A DNA stretch of 19,605 nucleotides, taken from JBBDRX01 sp040905245. GTDB lineage: Bacteria > Bacteroidota > Rhodothermia > Balneolales > Balneolaceae. Numbering within the stretch: position 1 is the stretch's first letter; each line of letters starts with the position of its first letter. Position numbers and translations under genes: made by a program. The stretch is from the NCBI GenBank assembly GCA_040905245.1, contig JBBDRX010000101.1:1-19605 (forward strand), given 5' to 3'. Positions 1-6,686 of this stretch are shown in pieces. The notes below the pieces were generated by a model. That model had not been told where the DNA came from, made no database searches, and worked only from the letters and a program-made list of their open reading frames with translations.

Positions 1-352
1 TATGCAAGTGGGGCCGACCGGGCAGACAAAACTTCAGCTTCTCGCCCTTTCACTGGGTGCGGGACTTTATGAAGAGCTGTTTTTTCGGGTCATTCTGGTC
101 TCTCTTCTCGTCTGGGCGTTCTCAAAAATCATTTCCCGCAGGTGGATTGCATCCTGGACTGCTGTACTGGTTGCTGCAGCCTGTTTTAGCCTTGCCCACT
201 ATCTCGGAGCCTATGGGGATCCCTTTACCCTCAATTCGTTTCTGTTTCGTTTCCTCTTCGGGCTGGCTCTGAATTTCATCTATCTTTATCGCGGTTTCGG
301 AATGGCTGCATGGACCCATGCGATATATGACCTTCTGGTCGTTCTGTTCTGA
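1..352 (+). CDS. CPBP-family intramembrane metalloprotease, 3' end (5' truncated)
   Basis: This is the C-terminal part of a CPBP (CAAX protease / bacteriocin-processing) membrane protease; the true start lies before the window. Counting from the Met codon at base 2, the three family motifs are present in order: EELFFR (EExxxR, residues 24-29), FSLAH (FxxxH, 62-66) and HAIYD (106-110). Long hydrophobic segments lie around and between them, consistent with several membrane helices. In this family the Glu and His residues hold the catalytic metal within the membrane. Substrates of bacterial members are mostly unknown, and nothing here names one. The gene stops at 350-352, about 260 bp before the ECF sigma gene on the same strand. 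The Met at base 2 is probably internal. Confidence 0.8.
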   Translation, partial: MQVGPTGQTKLQLLALSLGAGLYEELFFRVILVSLLVWAFSKIISRRWIASWTAVLVAAACFSLAHYLGAYGDPFTLNSFLFRFLFGLALNFIYLYRGFGMAAWTHAIYDLLVVLF

Positions 353-472
353 TTTTACATCCTCCATGAGGAATCCTGTTGTGGAGTTCTCATCAATTTC
401 TCTTACCATATCCATCAAGAGTATCAATTGGCAGATGGAGAGAGCTGGGAGTAAGTTCCTGATTCACAAGGA

Positions 473-480
473 TACTTTTG
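473..480 (+). promoter_or_regulatory. Possible Bacteroidota-type -7 element upstream of the ECF sigma gene
   Basis: TACTTTTG matches the TAnnTTTG -7 consensus known from Bacteroidota housekeeping promoters. It lies in the 260-bp space between the CPBP gene and the sigma-factor start at 613. No clear TTTG -33 partner is visible about 20 bp upstream, so this could be chance. The rest of 353-612 holds no convincing gene; an open frame runs in from 478, but the better start of the sigma gene is at 613. Confidence 0.25.
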
Positions 481-599
481 GGAAAAAGGGTTGGGGATGT
501 TTCCGGTTTCGACAGCCTGGTAGAGGAGCAGCCAGCTTTCATACAGGGCAATTTTCGCCGACTTGCAAAGTTACATTACTGGAAGGCAATCAGAAGCTC

Positions 600-604
600 A
601 GGAA
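600..604 (+). promoter_or_regulatory. Ribosome binding site supporting the ECF sigma start at 613
   Basis: AGGAA sits 8 nt before ATG 613. This favours 613 over the in-frame upstream ATG at 478, whose 45 extra residues do not look like sigma-factor sequence. Confidence 0.6.
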
Positions 605-612
605 TAATCGGG

Positions 613-1197
613 ATGGAAGAGCTCACAAAAAAAGAGATTCAAAAGCAGGAGGATTTTAACAGAGAGATGATTCCTCATCTGGATGCCCTGTACAACTTTG
701 GCCTGCGTCTCACGTCCGACCCCAACGATGCCGAAGATCTGGTTCAGGATACGGTTGTAAAGGCTTACCGTTTTTTCAACAGTTATGAAAAAGGAACCAA
801 CGCAAAGGCCTGGCTCTTCCGAATTCTGAAAAACTCCTACATTAACAACTACCGTCGGGATTCCAAACGCCCCCAACAAGTTGATTATGATGAAGTCTCT
901 TCGTTTTACGAATCGATACGGGCTGCACGCACCGACACATCGGATTTGGAAGATCAGATGTATCGGGACCTGATGGATGACGACATTAACGGGGCTCTGG
1001 AAGACCTTCCCGAGGACTTTCGTACCGTCGTGCTTCTCTGTGATGTGGAAGGATTTACCTACGAAGAGATCGCCAACATGCTTGATGTCCCGATCGGCAC
1101 CATCAGATCCCGGCTTCACAGGGGGCGAAACCTGCTGAAAGCGCAATTACTGGAGTATGCCCAAAAAAGAGGGTTCGCCGAAAAGAGTGAATCGTAG
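613..1197 (+). CDS. ECF-type RNA polymerase sigma factor (SigP-like)
   Basis: A 194-residue sigma-70 factor of the extracytoplasmic-function class, the minimal form with only regions 2 and 4. Region 2 spans about residues 19-85, with DAEDLVQDTVVKAYRFF and the GTNAKAWLFRILKNSYIN stretch. Region 4 spans about 125-180, with LPEDFRTVVLLCDVEGFTYEEI and the helix-turn-helix VPIGTIRSRLHRGR. It directs RNA polymerase to alternative promoters. The GTNAKAWLFRILKNS variant is one I associate with a sigma factor widespread in Bacteroidota and resembling SigP, the PorX partner of Porphyromonas gingivalis; that link is inferred. No anti-sigma gene is adjacent. Instead it converges on a histidine kinase, with 15 bp between stop codons. 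Start chosen at 613 because AGGAA precedes it and homology begins there. Confidence 0.9.
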   Translation: MEELTKKEIQKQEDFNREMIPHLDALYNFGLRLTSDPNDAEDLVQDTVVKAYRFFNSYEKGTNAKAWLFRILKNSYINNYRRDSKRPQQVDYDEVSSFYESIRAARTDTSDLEDQMYRDLMDDDINGALEDLPEDFRTVVLLCDVEGFTYEEIANMLDVPIGTIRSRLHRGRNLLKAQLLEYAQKRGFAEKSES

Positions 1198-1212
1198 CCG
1201 TACTTTCCACTG

Positions 1213-2493
1213 TTAAACAGCTGTCTTCAGAGTGATTCTCATGGTTGTCCCCTCTTCCGGATCCGATCGCAGGACTTCCAGTTTCCCCTTGTGATACTCT
1301 ACAATAATACGACGTGTGAGACTTAATCCGAGGCCCCAACCCCTTTTTTTTGTACTGAATCCCGGCTTGAAAATCTCATTCAGATATCGTTTTTCGATCC
1401 CGTGGCCAGAGTCCTGTATGTCGATATAGACTTCGTCCTCAAGTTGATCAATAATAATCGCCACAACAGAGGAGCGATCCGACTGTTTTCGAATCGCATC
1501 CAGCGCATTCTTGATAAGATTTTCCAGTGCCCAGTTGAACAGCTCCGGATTGATTTCTACCCGGGGCGAAGCCAGAATCTTTCGTTTTACCTCTACTTTT
1601 CTACCAATTTGAGGGAGGCGGCTCTCCATATACTCCGTGATCTGGTCGATGATCGGCTCCAGATCCATCACCTTGAGCGTCGGTTTGGATCCGATCTTGT
1701 TGAAACGCTCGGCAATTCCTCTTAACCGGTTTACGTCATTTTCAATTTCACGTATGATCGGAGATTCCTTGCCCTCCGGATCCCGGTCTTTCAACAGTTG
1801 AACCCAACCAAACAGACTGGAAATGGGGGTACCCAACTGATGTGCCGCTTCTTTCGCCATACCCACCCATAAATTGGACTGCTCTGAACGGGTAATCGTT
1901 CGGTATGTCGTGTAGCCGATACCAAGCAATAGAGCCAGCAATCCAAACTGGAAGTATGGAAAAAAGCGCAGATACTGTACAGTCTGGCTCTCACCGTAGT
2001 AAACATATTGTGACTGGCGAACTCTTTCATCTCCGATGGTAATCTCAATCGGATCGTGCAGAGCCGCAAGCTCCTGCACGACAGACGGCCCCAGGTCATT
2101 TTCGCTAATAAATTTGGCAAACAGGATCTCACCATTTGCATCCACAACCACAGAGGGAACCCGAAAACGGTCCCCAAGAATCAGGTTTTCAGTGACAAAA
2201 TCGAATGTGGACTGAGAAACTTCCGCGTCCTCGATGATTTGAATGACACTGTCCGGTACCTCTGGTATTGTAGAGAGGATCCGTACGGCCCGGCTCAGGC
2301 GGGTACCAACCTGTTCGTGGATTGGCTGACTGTTGAACTCGATCGCCTTGGCCCACAGCTCAACGCCGGAGCTCTCCTGCTCTCGAATCTTCTCGATCAG
2401 ATAGAGATTGTACAGATAGGAGCCGGCTCCCAAAACAATCAACAGAACGATCAATACCAGCTTTATCCGGTTTGTAGAGAGGAAAAGGTGCAT
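1213..2493 (-). CDS. Membrane sensor histidine kinase (PorY-like candidate)
   Basis: A 426-residue two-component kinase of the inner membrane. TM1 is about residues 9-30, followed by a periplasmic sensor region of about 145 residues, TM2 at 179-198, and then the cytoplasmic kinase core. The H-box is AKEAAHQLGTPISSLFGW with the phospho-accepting His at 218. ATPase boxes follow: N-box NLIKNALDAI (325-334), G1 DSGHGI (361-366), and F/G2 FKPGFSTKKRGWGLGLSL (375-392). No HAMP or PAS domain is evident. The WVGMAKE.AHQLGTP signature is typical of a Bacteroidota kinase group. I associate PorY, which phosphorylates PorX, with this group, but cannot confirm orthology. No response regulator is adjacent, so it is an orphan kinase; PorX at 11875-13419 is the only response regulator in view. 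The start ATG at 2493 has no clear Shine-Dalgarno site. Confidence 0.88.
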   Translation of the reverse strand: MHLFLSTNRIKLVLIVLLIVLGAGSYLYNLYLIEKIREQESSGVELWAKAIEFNSQPIHEQVGTRLSRAVRILSTIPEVPDSVIQIIEDAEVSQSTFDFVTENLILGDRFRVPSVVVDANGEILFAKFISENDLGPSVVQELAALHDPIEITIGDERVRQSQYVYYGESQTVQYLRFFPYFQFGLLALLLGIGYTTYRTITRSEQSNLWVGMAKEAAHQLGTPISSLFGWVQLLKDRDPEGKESPIIREIENDVNRLRGIAERFNKIGSKPTLKVMDLEPIIDQITEYMESRLPQIGRKVEVKRKILASPRVEINPELFNWALENLIKNALDAIRKQSDRSSVVAIIIDQLEDEVYIDIQDSGHGIEKRYLNEIFKPGFSTKKRGWGLGLSLTRRIIVEYHKGKLEVLRSDPEEGTTMRITLKTAV

Positions 2494-2609
2494 AGGCGCA
2501 GTTTTTCGTCGAATGGTGCTGAGTTAATATCCAAAAAAAACTGCAGGGCTGCTATGCATTCAATAAGCCGGGCTGGCCTCAAAGAGAATTGAAAGGAATA
2601 GTCCGTAGT

Positions 2610-2630
2610 GAGGTGTTGTAGACACACCTC
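2610..2630 (-). other. Inverted repeat between clpX and the kinase gene
   Basis: GAGGTGT (2610-2616) and ACACCTC (2624-2630) form a perfect 7-bp stem with a 7-nt loop, 27 nt past the clpX stop. No T-run follows directly on the minus strand. A T8 tract does occur further downstream (minus strand, 2533-2540). It may be a weak terminator, a 3' stabilising hairpin for clpX mRNA, or an operator for the kinase. Confidence 0.35.
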
Positions 2631-2657
2631 GAAACTCCACCAGCGGATTGGCCCGTT

Positions 2658-3911
2658 CTATGCAGAGGCTTTTCTCTTCTCATAAACCGGTGGTGCATTA
2701 TTCACAATCGTCTCTTTTGTAATAATGCAGCGCTCCACATTCTTCTGGGAAGGAAGTGTAAACATGATCTCCAGCATAGCATCTTCCATGATAGAACGAA
2801 GGCCTCTTGCTCCGGTTTTTCGCTGGAGGGCCAGACGGACAATCTCCTCAATCGCCCCATCTTCGAAAACAAGTTCGACCCCCTCCATTTTAAAAAGCTT
2901 CTTGTACTGCTTTGTAATCGCATTTTTCGGCTTCAAAAGAATATCCACCATCGCATCCTTCGTCAACTCCTGAAGGCCGGCAATGACCGGAAGCCGCCCA
3001 ATCAGCTCGGGAATCAATCCATACTTCTGCAAGTCTTCTGCCTCGACATAGGTAAAGATGTCCGGATCCGTCTTATCGTACGATTTCTGCTCAACTGCAT
3101 GGAAACCCATCGAGCTTGTCGAAAGACGTTTGGAGATGATCTCCTCCAATCCGCTGAACGCACCGCCACAGATGAAAAGAATATTACTGGTGTCCAGCTG
3201 GATAAAACTCTGTTCGGGGTGTTTTCTACCCCCTTTTGGCGGAATATTAGCGACGGTTCCCTCAAGTATTTTCAGCAGTGCCTGCTGAACCCCTTCGCCG
3301 GACACATCCCGTGTAATTGACGGATTGTCACTCTTCCGGGCCACTTTGTCCACTTCATCAATATAGATAATTCCCCGTTGCGCTCGCTCAACATCGTAAT
3401 CGGCAGCCTGAAGAAGATTACTCAGAATACTCTCCACATCTTCTCCTACATAACCGGCTTCGGTCAGAACCGTCGCATCGGCAATGGTGAAGGGAACATC
3501 GATGATGTTGGCCAGTGTCCGGGCCAGCAGTGTTTTCCCGCAACCGGTCGGGCCCAGCAGCATGATATTGCTCTTCTCGATCTCGGTATCCTCAAACCCC
3601 TCAATATCCGTTGAATTGACTCGCTTGTAGTGGTTGTACACAGCGACCGACAAGGTCTTCTTCGCAAGCTCCTGCCCGATCACGTAATCGTCCAGACGCT
3701 CCTTGACCTCGAACGGCTTGAGCCCCATTTCATACTGCTTGTCGCGCCTTCTGGCCAGGGAAGCAAGATCACTCTTGATAATACTCGCCGCATCGTCGAC
3801 ACAACGGTCACAGATATAGACTTCAGGGCCAGCGACCATACTACTCACTTCATTACTGGATCGGCCGCAAAAGGAGCAATGCACCAGATCTTCACTCTTT
3901 CTCTTACTCAT
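2658..3911 (-). CDS. clpX: ClpX, ATP-dependent unfoldase of the ClpXP protease
   Basis: A 417-residue, full-length ClpX. The N-terminal zinc-binding domain has Cys12, Cys15, Cys34 and Cys37. The AAA+ core carries Walker A GPTGCGKT (120-127), the GYVGED pore loop (153-158), Walker B IIYIDE (181-186) and the pore-2 region with PPKGGRKHP (224-232). The hexamer recognises tagged substrates, unfolds them with ATP and threads them into ClpP. The loop that docks on ClpP reads MGF (268-270) rather than the usual IGF, a conservative change. It is third in the tig-clpP-clpX order on the minus strand, 36 bp after clpP, a common bacterial arrangement that implies co-transcription and stoichiometric supply of both subunits. 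Confidence 0.98.
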   Translation of the reverse strand: MSKRKSEDLVHCSFCGRSSNEVSSMVAGPEVYICDRCVDDAASIIKSDLASLARRRDKQYEMGLKPFEVKERLDDYVIGQELAKKTLSVAVYNHYKRVNSTDIEGFEDTEIEKSNIMLLGPTGCGKTLLARTLANIIDVPFTIADATVLTEAGYVGEDVESILSNLLQAADYDVERAQRGIIYIDEVDKVARKSDNPSITRDVSGEGVQQALLKILEGTVANIPPKGGRKHPEQSFIQLDTSNILFICGGAFSGLEEIISKRLSTSSMGFHAVEQKSYDKTDPDIFTYVEAEDLQKYGLIPELIGRLPVIAGLQELTKDAMVDILLKPKNAITKQYKKLFKMEGVELVFEDGAIEEIVRLALQRKTGARGLRSIMEDAMLEIMFTLPSQKNVERCIITKETIVNNAPPVYEKRKASA

Positions 3912-3947
3912 ACGAATAGACAGTTAACCGGGTTGAAAGCAGTTTAC

Positions 3948-4604
3948 TTATTTCTTCTTGTTATTCTTTTTCCGTTCCATGACCTGGTCAATCAAACCAT
4001 ACTCGAGGGCCTCATCGGCACTCATCCACTTGTTTCGATCCGAATCCAGAACAATCTGATCGACATTCTGACCACTATGCCTTGCCAGAATGGAACTTAG
4101 CGTCTCCTTGATTCGCAAAATCTCTTTCGCTTCAATCTCAATGTCACTGGCCTGGCCACGAACACCTCCCAGTGGCTGATGAATCATCACGCGCGCATGA
4201 GGCAGAATATTCCGCTTGCCACTCTCGCCGGCAGCAAGCAGAACAGATCCCATAGACGCCGCCATTCCCACACAAGTGGTAGAGACATCACATCGAACAT
4301 ACTGCATGGTATCATAAATCGCCAGCCCCGCCGAAACCACTCCTCCTGGGCTGTTGATGTAGATATTGATATCCTTTTCAGAATCCTGCGATTCCAAAAA
4401 GAGCAGCTGGGCAATGACCGAGCTGGCCACCGCATCGTTGATCGGTGTTCCCAGGACGATGATACGATCTTTCAACAACCGGGAGTAGATGTCGTAGGCT
4501 CGCTCGCCCCGGTTGGTTGTCTCGACGACCATTGGTACCAGGTTGTTCTGAATTTCTGAGATATCTTCCATAGACGGCATTTCCAGCAAAGGTTGTTTAA
4601 TCAT
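3948..4604 (-). CDS. clpP: ClpP, Clp protease proteolytic subunit (Asn at the catalytic Asp position)
   Basis: A 218-residue serine protease subunit that forms double heptameric rings with ClpX. It has the family landmarks: a removable N-terminal propeptide, LVPMVVETTNRGERAYDIYSRLL, INSPGG, the nucleophile Ser117 in GMAASMGS and His142 in MIHQPLGG. The ungapped alignment from that His to the third triad residue lands on Asn191 (DSDRNKWMSADEA), where E. coli and B. subtilis have Asp; the codon reads AAC. Listeria ClpP1 is a known natural Asp-to-Asn case, with reduced but real activity, so this protein may be active alone or need a second ClpP. ATG 4604 is chosen; an in-frame GTG at 4628 would add 8 residues, and neither has a clear Shine-Dalgarno site. 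It lies between tig and clpX. Confidence 0.95.
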   Translation of the reverse strand: MIKQPLLEMPSMEDISEIQNNLVPMVVETTNRGERAYDIYSRLLKDRIIVLGTPINDAVASSVIAQLLFLESQDSEKDINIYINSPGGVVSAGLAIYDTMQYVRCDVSTTCVGMAASMGSVLLAAGESGKRNILPHARVMIHQPLGGVRGQASDIEIEAKEILRIKETLSSILARHSGQNVDQIVLDSDRNKWMSADEALEYGLIDQVMERKKNNKKK

Positions 4605-4645
4605 GGTATTCAATTCAATGTTCTTCACTATACGATAAGGAAAAC

Positions 4646-5938
4646 TTACCCTTTATCGTTCTCTTTTTCCTGCTTTTCCCGAATCTCCTCCTTGCTCTTC
4701 TCCTGAATCTTCACCTCCTCTTGCAGGCGATCGAACACCTTTTCTTCCCGGATGCTGTTTCGAAGAGTCTCAAGTTGAGCGGGATTCTGGGCAAAATACT
4801 GTTTCATCTGATCTACAGTAGCGCCATAGCGTGCAGCTTCCCGGCCAATATAATCGTCGATATCTTCCGGTTTGATCTCTATATCGTCATACTTCTCTTG
4901 TAACACCTGATTAATGAAAAACCACTTGCCTTCACGCTGGCCCTGGTCTTTCATCCGTTCCTTGTATTCCTCCTCATTGAATCCCGGAGGAAGCTGGCCA
5001 CCGGATTGCTGCTTCAGGTACTCAACGTAATTATTCAGAATCTGACGCTCAAACACTTCCGGGATCTCAAAATCATGTGCCTCAACAAGCGCCGTTATCA
5101 CCTCCTGCCGAAACAGGTCGTCACTGCTCTGATCGTAGTACTCCTGCATCCGGCTCTTGATGTAACTGCGAAACTCATCCGTATTTTTCGCTTCTCCGTT
5201 TGTTTGCTGTTTCACAAACTCATCGGTCAATTCTGCTTTGTGAGGTGTCTCGACTCTTTTGATCGTCAGCCGAAAACGGTCCTTCTGATCGTCCTCTCCG
5301 ACTTCCATATCAACAGTTTCACCTGCCTTTTTTCCGACAAGGGATTCACGAAACTCTGCGGCCCCTTCATCTTTCAGGTTCAGTACCTGGTCGGTCTCGC
5401 TCTCATCTTCAATCGGATTCCCTTCTTCGTCCAGTGTCTCGACATCCACCGTCACACGATACTCTTCGGTGATCTCTCCATCCACCTCTTCCCAGTCTCC
5501 CTGACGTTCGAGTGTGCGTTCGACCTCCTCGTCCACCTCTTCGTCCGTCACATCATGCACCATTTTGTCCACCTGGATGGCAGATAAGTCCTTCAGATCG
5601 ATCTCCGGCTTCGCGCCGATCTTGAACTTCACTTCGAGGCGATCATCCTCCCACTGAAGATCGAGCATTTCCGACTCACCGACTGGCTCATGCTCCGGGA
5701 CTACATCTTTTTCAAAAACTTCCTGAATATAGCTGTTAATCTCTTCCATTTCGATTTCGTCACCAAAGCGCTTCTTGATGATCGAAACCGGTACCTTCCC
5801 TGGACGGAATCCCGGCAGGCGTATCTGTCCACGATATTTCTTATACGCCTCTTCAAATTTCGGGTTCAACTCCTCGCGGTTTGCGGTAATCGTAACCTCT
5901 TTATCTACAGACGTAACTGATTCAATGGAAATATCCAC
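4646..5938 (-). CDS. tig: Trigger factor, ribosome-associated chaperone
   Basis: A 430-residue trigger factor, the family's usual length. The ribosome-docking signature GFRPGKVP (43-50) sits in the N-terminal domain. A central region (about 150-240) replaces the FKBP-type prolyl isomerase domain and looks degenerate: I do not see the classical FKBP core motifs there. The long helical C-terminal chaperone arms follow, ending in a strongly charged Lys/Glu tail. The protein binds nascent chains as they leave the ribosome. It is notably acidic (runs such as DEEVDEEVERTLE), which suggests a salt-adapted cytoplasm. It starts at GTG 5938, supported by AAGGAG upstream and by alignment with MQVSVE of E. 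coli. It is first of the tig-clpP-clpX group, 68 nt after tRNA-Leu and 17-41 nt before clpP depending on the clpP start used. Confidence 0.96.
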   Translation of the reverse strand: MDISIESVTSVDKEVTITANREELNPKFEEAYKKYRGQIRLPGFRPGKVPVSIIKKRFGDEIEMEEINSYIQEVFEKDVVPEHEPVGESEMLDLQWEDDRLEVKFKIGAKPEIDLKDLSAIQVDKMVHDVTDEEVDEEVERTLERQGDWEEVDGEITEEYRVTVDVETLDEEGNPIEDESETDQVLNLKDEGAAEFRESLVGKKAGETVDMEVGEDDQKDRFRLTIKRVETPHKAELTDEFVKQQTNGEAKNTDEFRSYIKSRMQEYYDQSSDDLFRQEVITALVEAHDFEIPEVFERQILNNYVEYLKQQSGGQLPPGFNEEEYKERMKDQGQREGKWFFINQVLQEKYDDIEIKPEDIDDYIGREAARYGATVDQMKQYFAQNPAQLETLRNSIREEKVFDRLQEEVKIQEKSKEEIREKQEKENDKG

Positions 5939-5946
5939 GTGTAGTT

Positions 5947-5952
5947 CTCCTT
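5947..5952 (-). promoter_or_regulatory. Shine-Dalgarno site for the GTG start of tig
   Basis: On the minus strand AAGGAG ends 8 nt before GTG 5938. This is one of the clearest ribosome binding sites in the window. It fixes a non-ATG start for a highly expressed chaperone. Confidence 0.7.
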
Positions 5953-6006
5953 ATTGTTCTTTGAAGTAATTCTGCTCGGTAGCCCCGAATCCATAGTATC
6001 AAAATG

Positions 6007-6089
6007 TACGAGAGGGGGGACTCGAACCCCCACACCGTAAAGGTACTAGATCCTAAATCTAGCGCGTCTACCAATTCCGCCACTCTCGC
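6007..6089 (-). tRNA. tRNA-Leu, anticodon UAG
   Basis: A complete class II tRNA. The acceptor stem GCGAGAG pairs with CTCTCGT, including one G-U pair at the end. The D-arm contains GGCGGAATTGGTAGACGC. The anticodon arm is CTAGA-TTTAGGA-TCTAG, giving the anticodon TAG, which reads CUN leucine codons. A long variable arm (ACC-TTTAC-GGT) follows, as expected for Leu. The T-arm is GGGGG-TTCGAGT-CCCCC. The discriminator is A, as required for leucyl-tRNA synthetase. The 3' CCA is not encoded and must be added enzymatically. It lies 68 nt upstream of tig on the same strand and may share its transcript. Confidence 0.97.
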
Positions 6090-6121
6090 AACTGACGACC
6101 TCCACATTGCCAGGAAGCAAT

Positions 6122-6135
6122 CTATGGAACCATAG
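6122..6135. other. Short inverted repeat in the tRNA-Leu leader
   Basis: CTATGG and CCATAG are separated by two bases, giving a 6-bp stem. The repeat sits at about the predicted start of transcription for the tRNA-Leu promoter, 33 bp upstream of the mature tRNA 5' end. It could be an operator or a leader hairpin. The significance is unknown. Confidence 0.3.
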
Positions 6136-6141
6136 CCCCTT

Positions 6142-6170
6142 AAAATACGGTTAATAAATCCGGAGTTCAA
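6142..6170 (-). promoter_or_regulatory. Candidate sigma-70-type promoter for tRNA-Leu (and possibly tig)
   Basis: On the minus strand TTGAAC (6165-6170) is followed by a 17-bp spacer and TATTTT (6142-6147). This gives a predicted start near 6135 and a leader of about 45 nt before the tRNA. The spacing and hexamers fit a general housekeeping promoter better than the Bacteroidota TTTG/TAnnTTTG form. Confidence 0.4.
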
Positions 6171-6310
6171 CTACAGAACCACTCTTCAAAACGCAGATCC
6201 ATCATGGTTCACACAGAAGAAAATCCTATTTTATCTCCAGCTGTAAAACATGAGTGTGGGCTGCCGGCCACACTCTCAGAGTCTGTTTCCAACAAACGTA
6301 TCAATAATAT

Positions 6311-6682
6311 ATGTTCAAAAATCTGAGATTTGTCTATATCACTACCCAAGACCGCGAAGAAGCGCGTCGGATCGGCCGGTCCATTATAGAAAACCGGCTT
6401 GCCACCTGCATCAACATTATTGATGACATGGAGTCGATCTACTGGTGGGAAGGAGAGATTCAGGAGGGGAAAGAGGCCATTCTGATTGCAAAAACCCCCT
6501 ATCACAATATCAACTCTCTGACCCGATTGGTCAGAGAACTGCACAGCTACGACTGCCCGTCCATTTTTACACTGACTATTACAGAACAGGAGGGCAATGA
6601 AGAGTATCTCATGTGGCTGCTGAAAGAGGCAAGAAAACCGGCTACCTCCGTTCAGCCAGACGACTCGGACGAAGAGGATTAG
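6311..6682 (+). CDS. cutA: CutA1-family divalent cation tolerance protein
   Basis: A 123-residue CutA1 protein. It keeps the family pattern ENRLATCINII (27-37), SIYWWEGEIQE (42-52), ILIAKT (57-62), HSYDCPSI (78-85; the family consensus is HPYE.P) and GNEEYLMWL. CutA1 forms very stable ferredoxin-like trimers in the cytosol. It was named for copper tolerance in E. coli, but its role remains unsettled. An extra acidic tail (DDSDEED) follows the conserved fold, in keeping with the acidic proteins nearby. The ATG at 6311 has no Shine-Dalgarno site. It is divergent from tRNA-Leu across about 220 bp and converges on the HtrA-like gene with only 4 bp between stop codons. Confidence 0.95.
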   Translation: MFKNLRFVYITTQDREEARRIGRSIIENRLATCINIIDDMESIYWWEGEIQEGKEAILIAKTPYHNINSLTRLVRELHSYDCPSIFTLTITEQEGNEEYLMWLLKEARKPATSVQPDDSDEED

Positions 6683-6686
6683 TGGG

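Noticed and set aside
478..612. Upstream extension of the ECF sigma factor from ATG 478
   Set aside because: The 45 extra residues do not resemble sigma region 2 or any known leader, and AGGAA precedes the ATG at 613.
1198..1230. Short inverted repeat CTGTT-A-AACAG as a bidirectional terminator between the sigma factor and kinase genes
   Set aside because: The stem has only 5 bp with a 1-nt loop and lacks T-runs. It also overlaps the kinase stop codon, so it is probably chance.
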